From an uncultured Pelagibacteraceae bacterium (lineage in GTDB: Bacteria; Pseudomonadota; Alphaproteobacteria; Pelagibacterales; Pelagibacteraceae): a stretch of DNA of 64,000 nucleotides. This document shows positions 10,128 to 22,499 of this stretch, piece by piece. How positions within the stretch are numbered: position 1 is the stretch's first letter; each line of letters opens with the position of its first letter. Location: NCBI GenBank assembly GCA_902582345.1, contig CACHRU010000001.1:179943-243942 (forward strand). The letters are read 5' to 3'. The translations under genes and the position numbers were made by a program. The notes beneath the pieces were generated by a model, which worked only from the letters and a program-made list of their open reading frames with translations, was not told the origin of the DNA and made no database searches.

Positions 10128-10777
10128 TGTTTTTTTTTAAAGTATAAAAAATAAACCAAAATTGATAGTGCTACTGAGTACCATGTTATTGCGTATTTGA
10201 GGTGATTATTAGGCAAATTTGGTGTGATTATTTTTGGTTTTATCATTTCATTATGGCTGTCTTGTAAATGTAAAATATAATTTCCTATCTCAAAACCAGT
10301 AAAAGTTTTTAAATCCTCTAAATTTAATGAGTACCAAATATTATTTTCTAAATCATTATCTGGTTTAAATGGGTTTGGTTTAATAATTTTTTTTAATATA
10401 CCACTAAATTTATTTTTATTAATCGAGTTGATTTCACTACTGTTTTTAAGGTCTTTTTTTATCCAACCTCTATTAATTAGTAAAATTTCATTAAATTGTG
10501 TTTTTAGTGGAGTCAATACCTCATAACCTGGGGCACCACTATTATTTAAACTATATAGATAAATTTGTTTTTCAAAATTAAATGTCCCGGTAAATTTTAC
10601 TTTTTGGTAATTTTTTATGTTATTTTTTGAAAAAGAAATAGGTTCCGATTTTAAACCGTTGTTTATCTCGCTTATCAAATTTAATTTCCATTGCAATCTA
10701 TATACCTGCCAAGTTCCGAGTGAACAAAAAAGCAGGATAGAAAAAAAAACGAAAATACTAAATGAAATTTTTTTCAA
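10124..10777 (-). CDS. SURF1 family cytochrome oxidase assembly protein
   Basis: LGTWQVYRLQWKLNLI and LLINRGWI motifs; within cox operon. Confidence 0.92.
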   Translation of the reverse strand: MKKISFSIFVFFSILLFCSLGTWQVYRLQWKLNLISEINNGLKSEPISFSKNNIKNYQKVKFTGTFNFEKQIYLYSLNNSGAPGYEVLTPLKTQFNEILLINRGWIKKDLKNSSEINSINKNKFSGILKKIIKPNPFKPDNDLENNIWYSLNLEDLKTFTGFEIGNYILHLQDSHNEMIKPKIITPNLPNNHLKYAITWYSVALSILVYFLYFKKKQ

Positions 10778-10783
10778 TTATTT

Positions 10784-11575
10784 TTAACTTCCCCAGATAT
10801 AAATAGCAGCAAAAAGAAAGAGCCATACTACATCTACAAAATGCCAGTACCAAGCTGCTGCCTCAAATCCAAAGTGATGATCTGGTTTAAAATGACCTTT
10901 TATTGACCTATATAAACATACAGCAAGGAAAATTGTTCCTATAATAACATGAAAACCATGAAATCCTGTAGCCATATAAAATGTTGAACCATAGATGTTT
11001 CCATCAATAGTAAAAGTTGCATGATGATATTCGTACGCTTGAAAACAAGAAAAGATAAAACCTAAAAATACGGTTGCTATCAAACCATTTACTAAACCTT
11101 TTCTATCATTCTCTAACATCGCGTGGTGTGCCCATGTGACTGTCGTGCCCGATAAAAGTAGAATTAAAGTATTAATTAAAGGTATATCCCAGGGATCAAA
11201 AGTTTTTATATCAGCTGGAGGCCAAACTTTACCTATTGCTTCAGTCGGGAATAGACTGGCATTAAAGAAAGCCCAAAACCATGCAACAAAAAACATAACC
11301 TCAGATGCTATAAATAGTGTCATACCGTATCTGTGTGTTATTTGGACAACCAACGTATGATGACCTTGTTTTTCTGCTTCATCGACCACGTCTCTGAACC
11401 ACATAAAAGCCCCATAAAATAATAATGCTGTACCAACTAAAAGTAGCCATAAAGTTTTAGTGTGGAAATAATAAACTGCACCAACAGCAAGTATTAAACT
11501 CGCAAAAGAGGTAAATATTGGCCATGGACTTGGATCTACTAGATGATAGTCATGTTTTTTTTCTCCTGAAGACAT
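10784..11575 (-). CDS. ctaE: Cytochrome c oxidase subunit III
   Basis: HDYHLVDPSPWPI, TGFHGFHVIIGTIFL, WYWHFVDVVWLFLF motifs. Confidence 0.97.
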   Translation of the reverse strand: MSSGEKKHDYHLVDPSPWPIFTSFASLILAVGAVYYFHTKTLWLLLVGTALLFYGAFMWFRDVVDEAEKQGHHTLVVQITHRYGMTLFIASEVMFFVAWFWAFFNASLFPTEAIGKVWPPADIKTFDPWDIPLINTLILLLSGTTVTWAHHAMLENDRKGLVNGLIATVFLGFIFSCFQAYEYHHATFTIDGNIYGSTFYMATGFHGFHVIIGTIFLAVCLYRSIKGHFKPDHHFGFEAAAWYWHFVDVVWLFLFAAIYIWGS

Positions 11576-11577
11576 TT

Positions 11578-12123
11578 TTAAGCTTTATCCTTTTTATAAT
11601 AATCTGATGGAAAAAAAGTAAATGATAGTGTCACATCAGAAATTTTGCTAGTTTTTTTATCATCGACTACTTTAGGATCTAAAAAAAATGTGAGCACAAA
11701 GTCTCTTTTTTGACCTGGTTTCAGGGTTTGTTTTTCAAAACAAAAACACCCGATCTTATTTAGATAAACTCCAAATGTTGGTGGTGAAACATTAAATGTC
11801 GCTGATCCAGATGTTGGTTCAAGAGAATCATTCTCGACAAAAAACTTAACGGTATGAACTTCACCTGGTTTTAAACTTAATGTATTCACCTCTGGGTAAA
11901 ATTTCCAAGCCAAAGCTCCGTTTGAGTTAGTGTCAAATCTTACTTTATATTTTTGGTTTACAACTATTTTGGGTAATTCTTTATTTTGAGCGTTCTGGGT
12001 AGTTCCACCAAATCCTGTTACTCTGCAAAAAAGATCGTAAAGTGGAACAGCTGCAAATGATAAACCTAACATCAAAACAAAAATTGAAACTAAAAATATT
12101 GGTGTGAGAGTTTTTTTATTCAT
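11578..12123 (-). CDS. ctaG: Cytochrome c oxidase assembly protein CtaG/Cox11
   Basis: AAVPLYDLFCRVTGFGGTTQ, KIGCFCFEKQTLKPGQ Cox11 motifs; likely ATG at 12123. Confidence 0.95.
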   Translation of the reverse strand: MNKKTLTPIFLVSIFVLMLGLSFAAVPLYDLFCRVTGFGGTTQNAQNKELPKIVVNQKYKVRFDTNSNGALAWKFYPEVNTLSLKPGEVHTVKFFVENDSLEPTSGSATFNVSPPTFGVYLNKIGCFCFEKQTLKPGQKRDFVLTFFLDPKVVDDKKTSKISDVTLSFTFFPSDYYKKDKA

Positions 12124-12125
12124 AA

Positions 12126-12236
12126 TCAAATTTCTCTATTGTAAATTCCAACATTATAAAACGTTAAAAAAAATAAAAATAAAATAAAAGCAACAAGAAA
12201 TAGCGCTGTTAAGAAATTTTTCTTTTTTTTATCCAT
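12126..12236 (-). CDS. Small single-TM protein (36 aa), CoxF-like position in cox operon; not in the supplied ORF track
   Basis: Read by hand on minus strand: MDKKKKNFLTALFLVAFILFLFFLTFYNVGIYNREI*, basic N-terminus plus one hydrophobic helix, overlapping the 3' end of ctaB and abutting ctaG. Confidence 0.65.
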   Translation of the reverse strand: MDKKKKNFLTALFLVAFILFLFFLTFYNVGIYNREI

Positions 12237-13152
12237 AAAATCTTATAAAAAAATTATCCACTAAAATTAGTAAAAAAACTATAAATAAATAAAAAATTGA
12301 GTATATGAATATCTTTCTTGCAATTAAGTTCGATAGATTACTCTTTTTTGTTATTAATAAATTATAGCACAAGTAAACATAATAAGTTGTTAATGAAATT
12401 GCTGGAATAAAGTAAAATAATGATGCAAAATCAAAAAAATACGGTGACGCAATAATTGGTGCCATTGATATTGAATAAATAAAAATATTTATTTTTGTTT
12501 TTTTTACCCCATAAATTATTGGGTACATAGGAATGTTTGCTTTTCTATAGTCTTGGGTTTTATATAAACTTAATGCCCAAAAGTGCGAAGGTGTCCACAA
12601 AAAAATTATTAAAAACAAAATTATTGGCTCAATCGTTAATGATCCAGTGGCTATTGCCCAGCCAATTACCGGCGGTAAAGCACCTGCAGCTCCACCAATT
12701 ACAATGTTTTGAGGTGTTCGTCTTTTAAGCCATACTGTGTAGATGAAAAAATAAAAAAATATTGTAAAAAAAAGCAGAAAAGCAGAAACAAAATTTGAAA
12801 AATAAAATAATAAAGAAACTGATAGTATAGAAAGTACTAAACCAAATAGTAATGCTTGTGTTTTGGTGACCCTCCCCGTTGGAATAGGTCTCAAACACGT
12901 CCTAGTCATAATTGCGTCTAGATCGGACTCATACCACATATTTAATGTTCCTGCCGCTCCAGCTCCAATAGCAACAGCAATCAACGAAATTATTGAGTTT
13001 AAGATACTCACTTCCGCGGGTGCTATTACCAATCCTACCATACAAGTAAATAAAACAAGAGACATCACTCTTGGTTTCATCAAGTTAAAGAAAGACTCAA
13101 AATTTAATGCTGAAGCCTTATAATTTTTTGTTTTAATTAATGTATGTTGCAA
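12229..13152 (-). CDS. ctaB: Protoheme IX farnesyltransferase
   Basis: LMKPRVMSLVLFTCMVG, NMWYESDLDAIMTRTCLRPIPTG motif. Confidence 0.96.
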   Translation of the reverse strand: MQHTLIKTKNYKASALNFESFFNLMKPRVMSLVLFTCMVGLVIAPAEVSILNSIISLIAVAIGAGAAGTLNMWYESDLDAIMTRTCLRPIPTGRVTKTQALLFGLVLSILSVSLLFYFSNFVSAFLLFFTIFFYFFIYTVWLKRRTPQNIVIGGAAGALPPVIGWAIATGSLTIEPIILFLIIFLWTPSHFWALSLYKTQDYRKANIPMYPIIYGVKKTKINIFIYSISMAPIIASPYFFDFASLFYFIPAISLTTYYVYLCYNLLITKKSNLSNLIARKIFIYSIFYLFIVFLLILVDNFFIRFYG

Positions 13153-13153
13153 T

Positions 13154-15590
<2,437 letters not shown>

Positions 15591-15643
15591 CTTATTTTTT
15601 ATACAACTTTTTAATACTTTAACAAATTCAATAAATGCGACAA

Positions 15644-16354
15644 TTAATGATTATTATTGATAAAATTTACAAGAGAAATAGCACTTATAACAGCAGTATC
15701 AGACCTAAGAATGTTTTTTGATAACGTAAAAGGTTTAACGGCAGGATTTTTAAGGATTGACTCACGTTCTGCAGGTGAAAAGTCGCCCTCAGGACCGATT
15801 AAAATACATAAAGATTTACTATCTTTTAAATCTTCTGCATTTAGAATGTACTTAGAATTAACGTCAGCAAATAAAATTTTTGAAGTTCCATCTAAATTTT
15901 TTAAAAAATCTCTCAATTTCATTACTTCTGTAATCTTTGCAGGAGCAAGTTGGTTAGATTGCTCTGTTGCTTCTATTACAATTTTATTTGCTCTATCGTA
16001 ATTTAATTCTTTAACTTCAGTTCTCTCTGAGACTATTGGAATTATTTTTCCTACACCAAGTTCAGCAGCTTTTTGAAAAATACTTTCCATCGGACTCTTT
16101 TTGACTAAACAAATTGCCAGTTCAATTTTAGATAAGCAGCTTGCTTGTTTAATCTTTTCTAGATATTTGACTTCAACCCTATCTTTATCTAAAAAAATAA
16201 TTTCACTTTTCCACTCACCTTCTGTATTAAAAAAGTTAATTTCAGATCCTCTTTTTAATCTCATTACGTTAACAATGTAATGAGTATGTTCTTTTGAAAG
16301 TAAACCGGTAGTATTTTCAACTATACTGTTTGGATGATATAATCTAATATTCAT
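15644..16354 (-). CDS. rsmE: 16S rRNA (uracil-1498-N3)-methyltransferase
   Basis: HYIVNVMRLKRGSEI, KAAELGVGKIIPIVSERTEV, LIGPEGDFSPAE, LSKNILRSDTAVI motifs. Confidence 0.95.
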   Translation of the reverse strand: MNIRLYHPNSIVENTTGLLSKEHTHYIVNVMRLKRGSEINFFNTEGEWKSEIIFLDKDRVEVKYLEKIKQASCLSKIELAICLVKKSPMESIFQKAAELGVGKIIPIVSERTEVKELNYDRANKIVIEATEQSNQLAPAKITEVMKLRDFLKNLDGTSKILFADVNSKYILNAEDLKDSKSLCILIGPEGDFSPAERESILKNPAVKPFTLSKNILRSDTAVISAISLVNFINNNH

Positions 16355-16403
16355 AAATAAATGTATAATATAAAAAAAATAAATTCAATTAAAGGAGCTT
16401 GTT

Positions 16404-16649
16404 ATGGCAAAAGGTGAAAGAGCTGGGGAGACTCCTATTGGTATAGATGTAGTTGAGGGAAAATCTTATTATTGGTGTTCATGTGGTAAAAGTTTAAATC
16501 AACCAATGTGTGATGGTTCTCACAAAGGAACGAACTTTAAGCCTATTCCATATAAAGCTGATCAGTCCAAAAAATTATTTTTCTGCACTTGTAAACAAAC
16601 TAATGACCCACCAATTTGCGATGGTTCACATAATATTGAAAGAAAATGA
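16404..16649 (+). CDS. CDGSH iron-sulfur domain protein (two CDGSH-type motifs)
   Basis: CSCGKSLNQPMCDGSHKGT and CTCKQTNDPPICDGSHN. Confidence 0.95.
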   Translation: MAKGERAGETPIGIDVVEGKSYYWCSCGKSLNQPMCDGSHKGTNFKPIPYKADQSKKLFFCTCKQTNDPPICDGSHNIERK

Positions 16650-17305
16650 ATACAAAAGCTATAGTGTTTGATGCTTATGGCACACTGTTCGATGTTAATT
16701 CAGCCGCAGAAAAATGCAAAAGTAAAATAGGTAATAAGTGGGAGGCTTTTGCGAATTACTGGAGAACTACTCAGCTTGAATACACTTGGCTTAGAAGTTT
16801 AATGAAAAAACATAAAAATTTTTGGGAGATTACAGAGGACAGTTTAGATAAATCTATGAAAGTTTTTAACATCGATAAAGGTATGAAAAATGAATTACTT
16901 AAACTCTATAAAGTTTTGTCACCATATCCAGAAGTAAAAAAAGTTTTAGAAAATCTAAAAGATAAAAAATTAAAACTTGCTATACTTTCAAATGGGACCC
17001 CTTCTCTTCTAAATGAATTAGTTTCAAGTAATAATCTTAAAAATTTATTTGATGATCTTTTTTCAATTGAAGAGGTAAAAGTTTTTAAACCTGACTCAAG
17101 AGTATATGAAATACCTGTAAAAAAATATAATATTAATGCTAATGAAATAACTTTTTTGAGTGCTAACACATGGGATGTTTCAGGAGGTGGAAACTTTGGT
17201 TATAATTCAATTTGGGTAAATAGAAACAATTCACATTTTGATATCCTTGATTATCAACCAAAAAATGAAGTCGACAACTTAACGCAGCTACTTGATATAG
17301 TTTAA
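16646..17305 (+). CDS. L-2-haloacid dehalogenase-like HAD hydrolase (type II)
   Basis: VFDAYGTLFDV, ILSNGTPSLL, FLSANTWDVSGGGNFGYNSIWVNR. Confidence 0.88.
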   Translation: MNTKAIVFDAYGTLFDVNSAAEKCKSKIGNKWEAFANYWRTTQLEYTWLRSLMKKHKNFWEITEDSLDKSMKVFNIDKGMKNELLKLYKVLSPYPEVKKVLENLKDKKLKLAILSNGTPSLLNELVSSNNLKNLFDDLFSIEEVKVFKPDSRVYEIPVKKYNINANEITFLSANTWDVSGGGNFGYNSIWVNRNNSHFDILDYQPKNEVDNLTQLLDIV

Positions 17306-17325
17306 ACATTTTATATATTAAAAGT

Positions 17326-18168
17326 ATGTCACAAATCGAAGTAAAAAAAATTATTAAAGCTTTAAACGCTTCAGATGGAGCGGGGGTAAAATTAAAAAGA
17401 AGCATTGGAACACCTGAAGCAAATTATGTTGACCCTTTTTTAATGCTTGATGAATTTGGATCGGACAATAAAGACGATTATATTGCTGGCTTTCCTCCGC
17501 ATCCACACAGAGGAATAGAAACTGTAACATACATGTTAAACGGAGAATTTGAACACCAAGATAGTACTGGTGCTAAAGGTATAATGCAGTCTGGAGATGT
17601 GCAGTGGATGAAAACTGGTAGAGGTATTATTCATTCAGAAATGCCTGCAATGAGAGAGGGGAAATTATTGGGATTTCAACTTTGGATCAATATGCCAGCC
17701 AATATGAAAAAAAATAAGCCGGAATATCTTTACATTAAAGGCAATGAGTTAGGTGAACATAAAGACAGTGAAAAAATAGTAAAAGTTATAGCTGGAAAAT
17801 ATCATAAAGCTGAGGGTCCTGAAAAAAATCATAACGTTAAACCAATATATTTTCATGTAGTTTTAAACGAAGGAAAAGAATTTAATTGTGACGTTCCAGA
17901 TGGACACAACTCCTTTATATATCTTTTAAAAGGTGAACTAAAAATTGGAGAAAAAAAACATAACAAAACAACTGACTCAAACTTAATTTTGCTTGAACGA
18001 GGCAGTAAGCTTAAGGTTAACTCAGTCAAAAAATCTGAGTTTTTATTCATAGCTGGAAAGCCGATAGGCGAACCTATTGCTAGAGGTGGTCCATTTGTTA
18101 TGAATACTAAAGCTGAGATACTTGAAGCTATTCAAGATTATAATAACGGAACATTTGCTAAATATTAA
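17326..18168 (+). CDS. Pirin family protein
   Basis: FPPHPHRGIETVTYMLNGEFEHQDSTGAKGIMQSGDVQWMKTGRGIIHSEMP. Confidence 0.96.
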   Translation: MSQIEVKKIIKALNASDGAGVKLKRSIGTPEANYVDPFLMLDEFGSDNKDDYIAGFPPHPHRGIETVTYMLNGEFEHQDSTGAKGIMQSGDVQWMKTGRGIIHSEMPAMREGKLLGFQLWINMPANMKKNKPEYLYIKGNELGEHKDSEKIVKVIAGKYHKAEGPEKNHNVKPIYFHVVLNEGKEFNCDVPDGHNSFIYLLKGELKIGEKKHNKTTDSNLILLERGSKLKVNSVKKSEFLFIAGKPIGEPIARGGPFVMNTKAEILEAIQDYNNGTFAKY

Positions 18169-18189
18169 AAGTTAAAGTACGTTCCAAAA

Positions 18190-19164
18190 ATGCCGAAATC
18201 AATTATTATCAAAAAAAATGGTGGCCCTGAAGTTTTGGAACTTCAAGAAGTTAAAGTTGGATCTCCTGGTCCAGAGGAGATATTAGTCACAAATTATGCC
18301 ATTGGGTTAAATTATATTGATACTTATCACAGGTCTGGATTGTATCCTATTCAATTACCAAGTGGAATTGGTTTGGAAGCTGCTGGAAAAATAGAAGAGG
18401 TCGGTTCAAATGTAAAAGAATTTAATAAAGGAGATAACATAGCTTATGCCTCAACACCTCTCGGAGCATATTCTCAAAAAAGAATTATACCTGCCAAAAT
18501 AGCTGTCCGAATACCTGACGGGATATCTCATGAATTAGCTGCAACACTCATGACCAAAGGATTAACTACAAACTATCTACTTACAAAAACATATAATTTA
18601 AAGGCTGGAGAAACAGTTTTATTTCATGCAGCGGCTGGGGGTGTAGGTCAAATTTTTGCTCAGTGGGCAAATAGTATTGGTGCGAAAGTAATCGGCACAG
18701 TAGGATCAGATGAAAAAATTAAAACAGCAAAAGAAAACGGGTATTCTCATGTTATAAATTACACCAAAGATGATTTTGCTCAAGAGGTAATGAAATTAAC
18801 ACAGAACGAAGGTGTTCCTGCTGTGTTCGATGGAGTTGGAAAAAAAACTTTTAAAAAATCATTAGAGTGTCTTAAAATAAGAGGGACTATGATTAGCTTT
18901 GGTAACGCGTCAGGTCCGTTAGATCCTGTAGATGTTCCAAAAGAGATTCAACCAAAAGGTTTATACTTAACAAGACCATCTATCGCCCAATATTTTACTA
19001 ATAGAAGTGAACTTCAGGAAGGCGCTGACTCCGTTTTTGAAAAAGTAAAATTTGGTAAAATTAAAATTAGAATTTCGAAAAAATACAAGCTCGCTGACGC
19101 AAAACAAGCTCATGAAGACTTAGAAAAAAGAAAATTAACCGGTCCTGCAATTCTTATTCCTTAA
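18190..19164 (+). CDS. NADPH:quinone oxidoreductase (zinc-independent MDR family)
   Basis: GLNYIDTYHRSGLYP, HAAAGGVGQIFAQWA. Confidence 0.93.
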   Translation: MPKSIIIKKNGGPEVLELQEVKVGSPGPEEILVTNYAIGLNYIDTYHRSGLYPIQLPSGIGLEAAGKIEEVGSNVKEFNKGDNIAYASTPLGAYSQKRIIPAKIAVRIPDGISHELAATLMTKGLTTNYLLTKTYNLKAGETVLFHAAAGGVGQIFAQWANSIGAKVIGTVGSDEKIKTAKENGYSHVINYTKDDFAQEVMKLTQNEGVPAVFDGVGKKTFKKSLECLKIRGTMISFGNASGPLDPVDVPKEIQPKGLYLTRPSIAQYFTNRSELQEGADSVFEKVKFGKIKIRISKKYKLADAKQAHEDLEKRKLTGPAILIP

Positions 19165-19427
19165 TGAGTGAAAATATTATATCTCCATGTATCAGCATAT
19201 GCAAAACTGATCCTGTAACAGGTTTTTGTTACGGCTGTGCTAGATCTGAAATAGAAAAAAAGTTATGGAAAGATCCTACAACTGACAGTAATTGGAAAAT
19301 AAAGAATCTTAATATAATACAATCTAGAATGAGTGGTTGGCAACTCACTACATTTAAAGAATCTTATGATCATAAAGTCAAAAAAGGTGTTTCTTTATTT
19401 AAAAAGAGTCAATTAAATAAAAAATAA
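19164..19427 (+). CDS. DUF1289-type small protein
   Basis: SPCISICKTDPVTGFCYGCARSEIE cysteine pattern. Confidence 0.85.
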   Translation: MSENIISPCISICKTDPVTGFCYGCARSEIEKKLWKDPTTDSNWKIKNLNIIQSRMSGWQLTTFKESYDHKVKKGVSLFKKSQLNKK

Positions 19428-19838
19428 TTACAGATCTTTTTTCATTGATGCCATATCACTTAAATGGAATTTTAAGGCTTCATTGGAAAGTCTGATTTCT
19501 TGTAAGAATAAAAAAATTGAAAATATCATACAGAGACAGCAAAATGCGAAACTTAATCGTGCTTGGAAGGTATAATCAAGATAAAGAAGCAAAACTGTAA
19601 GCATGTTAAAAAGAAAACCAAAAGCAGCACAACCCATTACATATTTTAAATAGTTTGTTCTTTTATTAAGTACATGAAGTTGGTTTTCCCACTCTGGTGG
19701 AACTTTCTTTTCAAAAGTATATTGATCATGAATTTTTCTTATCAGAGCACTTAAAGTATGAAACCGATTGCTATACATAGTCATCATTAGTGGTATTGCG
19801 GGAAACATTAAAGCTGCTACTGTATAATCAATGTCCAT
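19428..19838 (-). CDS. DUF2721-like membrane protein
   Basis: Polytopic 136 aa protein with FPAIPLMMTMYSNRFHTLSALIRKIH pattern. Confidence 0.65.
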   Translation of the reverse strand: MDIDYTVAALMFPAIPLMMTMYSNRFHTLSALIRKIHDQYTFEKKVPPEWENQLHVLNKRTNYLKYVMGCAAFGFLFNMLTVLLLYLDYTFQARLSFAFCCLCMIFSIFLFLQEIRLSNEALKFHLSDMASMKKDL

Positions 19839-19893
19839 ATCGAATCAAATTGATTATGTATTTAGTGTTTGATATTTACAAGAGATAATTCAA

Positions 19894-20754
19894 ATGAACC
19901 ACATAAATATTTTTATTCAATTAACCAGATTAAATAAACCAATAGGATATATGCTATTGTTTTGGCCGTGTAGTTGGGGTCTAGCTCTAGCATTTTTACT
20001 TAATAGGGATGAAATAAATTTTAAGTACTTTCTAGTTTTATTTTTTTTAGGCTCAGTTTTAATGAGAAGTGCTGGATGTATTATAAATGATATTGTAGAC
20101 AAAGATATCGACAAAAAAGTTAGAAGAACAAAAGATAGACCTCTTGCAGCAGACAAAATTTCAATCTTTCAATCTTTAATTTATTCAGGAATTTTATGCA
20201 GTTTAGCTTTCTTGATCTTAATACAATTTAACATGTTCACAATTATATTAGGACTCTTCTCAATGCTTTTGGCTTTTAGCTATCCTTTTATGAAAAGAAT
20301 AACTTATTGGCCGCAATTGTTTTTAGGCTTAACTTTTAACTGGGGGATTGTTATGGCCTGGACTTCAATGATTAATGGTGTTTCTCTTGAAGTATTTCTA
20401 CTTTACTTTGCAGCCATATTTTGGACATTGGGTTATGACACAATCTACGGGTTGCAAGACATTGTAGATGATGAAATTATTGGTATGAAATCAACCTCTA
20501 TCAAATTTAAAAAAAATCCTAAATTATTTGTATCTTGTTGTTACATCATTACATTAATCTTATTATGTGTCCTGTTTAAAGAATTTTTGGGCTCTAATTT
20601 TTTTAGTTTATTATTTTTCGTTTTTTTGTCATCTTTATTTTATCAAATATATGTTTTTAATTTAAAAATACCGAGTACTTGCTTGAGAGCTTTCAAAATA
20701 AATAATTTTTCAGGCATTTTACTATTTCTATCAATCATATCATTGGCATATTAA
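19894..20754 (+). CDS. ubiA: 4-hydroxybenzoate polyprenyltransferase
   Basis: RLNKPIGYMLLFWPCSWGL, GCIINDIVDKDIDKKVRRTKDRPLA, DTIYGLQDIVDDE. Confidence 0.93.
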   Translation: MNHINIFIQLTRLNKPIGYMLLFWPCSWGLALAFLLNRDEINFKYFLVLFFLGSVLMRSAGCIINDIVDKDIDKKVRRTKDRPLAADKISIFQSLIYSGILCSLAFLILIQFNMFTIILGLFSMLLAFSYPFMKRITYWPQLFLGLTFNWGIVMAWTSMINGVSLEVFLLYFAAIFWTLGYDTIYGLQDIVDDEIIGMKSTSIKFKKNPKLFVSCCYIITLILLCVLFKEFLGSNFFSLLFFVFLSSLFYQIYVFNLKIPSTCLRAFKINNFSGILLFLSIISLAY

Positions 20755-22496
20755 TGAAATTTGGTGAATTATATTCAATTGGAAAAAGATTATATCAAAA
20801 CTATATCAATAAATTTATTTTAAGAATTTTAATCGCATTATTTTTATCAGTTTTAGTAGCTGGCAGTACTTCAGCAATTGCCTGGTTACTCGATCCGGCT
20901 ATTAAAAAAATATTTATAGAGCAGGATAAGACTTATGCACTAATTATACCATTTGCTATAATTTTAGCTTTTTCTACAAAAGGTATTTCATTATATTTTG
21001 CAAGAACAAATATAATTAAAATAGGATATTGGATTTGTGGAAAATTGCAAAAACAAATGTCAAATACAATTCTTTTTTCTGATACTGAGACGATAGATAA
21101 AAAGCATTCTGGTAAATTCATTTCAAATTTTTTATATGACGCAACTCTTGTTCAGCAAGCTGTTAGCACAGTTGTATTAAATATTATGAAGGACAGTCTC
21201 ACATTAACAGCTTTGTTAATCGTTATGTTTTATCAAAATTGGAAATTAGCTTTATTTGCAATTATTATGATGCCTCTCGCTGCGTTCGTAGCAAAATCTC
21301 TTGGAAAAAGAATAGGAAAAGCTTCAACCGAAAGTACAGATTTGTCTGGCAAATTATCAACTTTTCTCTCAGAGATATTGAAAGGTTCAAAAATAATAAA
21401 AATTTATCAAAGTGAAAGATTTGAAGAGAAAAGAGCGGAGACAACTATTGATAACCTAAATAATAAATTTATTAAAATTTCTACAATTTTAATAAGAGCA
21501 ACACCCATTATGGAAACTCTTACTGGGATAATGATAGCAGGTTTTATATATTATTCTGGTATTTTGATTGCAAATGGGGAATTAGGAATAAACAACTTTT
21601 TCTCTTTTTTAACTGCAATGATGTTAGCTTATCAACCAATACGCTCGCTAGCCACTTTAAATATGACTATTAATCAGGGGGCTGCCGGGGCGAAAAGAGT
21701 TTTTAAAGTAATAGATGAAGAAATAAATATAAAAAATAAAGAGAATGCTTCTGAACTAAAACTAACTAATTCAGATATTGAATTTAAAAATGTTAATTTT
21801 AAATATAGCTCAACTAATGAAAAAGCTATCAAAGGGGTAAATTTTGGTATTAAAGGAGGTACCATGGCAGCTTTTGTGGGACATAGTGGAGCTGGAAAAA
21901 GTACAATTTTGAATTTAATTCCTAGATTTTATGATTGTCAGTTAGGTGAAATTCTAATTGATAAGCAAAATATATATGATGTTTCAATTGAGTCATTAAG
22001 AAAAAATATATCTCTAGTGAGTCAGGACATAGTTTTGTTTGATGATACCGTCAAATCAAACATTCTTTATGCTAACCCACAAGCATCCAACGAAGATCTT
22101 ATTAAAGCTTGTAAATTTGCTGCAGCTGATGATTTTATTTCAAATCTCCCCGACAAATACGAGACAATTATAGGTGAAAATGGATTAAGATTATCTGGTG
22201 GTCAAAAACAAAGAATTTCAATTGCCAGAGCTTTTTTAAAAAATTCGCCAATTATTCTTTTAGATGAAGCCACATCCGCGTTAGACTCTGAGTCTGAAAA
22301 CATGGTTCAGGAGGCTATTAAAAAATTAACAAAAAATAAGACTACATTAGTTATAGCACATAGACTTTCGACTATTTTAAATGCAGATAAAATTTTTATA
22401 ATGAAAAATGGTAAAGTTATCGATAATGGATCTCATGAAGAGTTAATGAAAAAAAGTCAAGAATATAAATCTTTATACAATAAACAATTAAATTAA
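20754..22496 (+). CDS. msbA: Lipid A export-type ABC transporter, fused permease/ATPase
   Basis: N-terminal 6-TM domain, GHSGAGKSTILNLIPRFYD Walker A, LSGGQKQRISIARAFLK; precedes waaA/lpxK/lpxL. Confidence 0.92.
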   Translation: MKFGELYSIGKRLYQNYINKFILRILIALFLSVLVAGSTSAIAWLLDPAIKKIFIEQDKTYALIIPFAIILAFSTKGISLYFARTNIIKIGYWICGKLQKQMSNTILFSDTETIDKKHSGKFISNFLYDATLVQQAVSTVVLNIMKDSLTLTALLIVMFYQNWKLALFAIIMMPLAAFVAKSLGKRIGKASTESTDLSGKLSTFLSEILKGSKIIKIYQSERFEEKRAETTIDNLNNKFIKISTILIRATPIMETLTGIMIAGFIYYSGILIANGELGINNFFSFLTAMMLAYQPIRSLATLNMTINQGAAGAKRVFKVIDEEINIKNKENASELKLTNSDIEFKNVNFKYSSTNEKAIKGVNFGIKGGTMAAFVGHSGAGKSTILNLIPRFYDCQLGEILIDKQNIYDVSIESLRKNISLVSQDIVLFDDTVKSNILYANPQASNEDLIKACKFAAADDFISNLPDKYETIIGENGLRLSGGQKQRISIARAFLKNSPIILLDEATSALDSESENMVQEAIKKLTKNKTTLVIAHRLSTILNADKIFIMKNGKVIDNGSHEELMKKSQEYKSLYNKQLN

Positions 22497-22499
22497 AAA

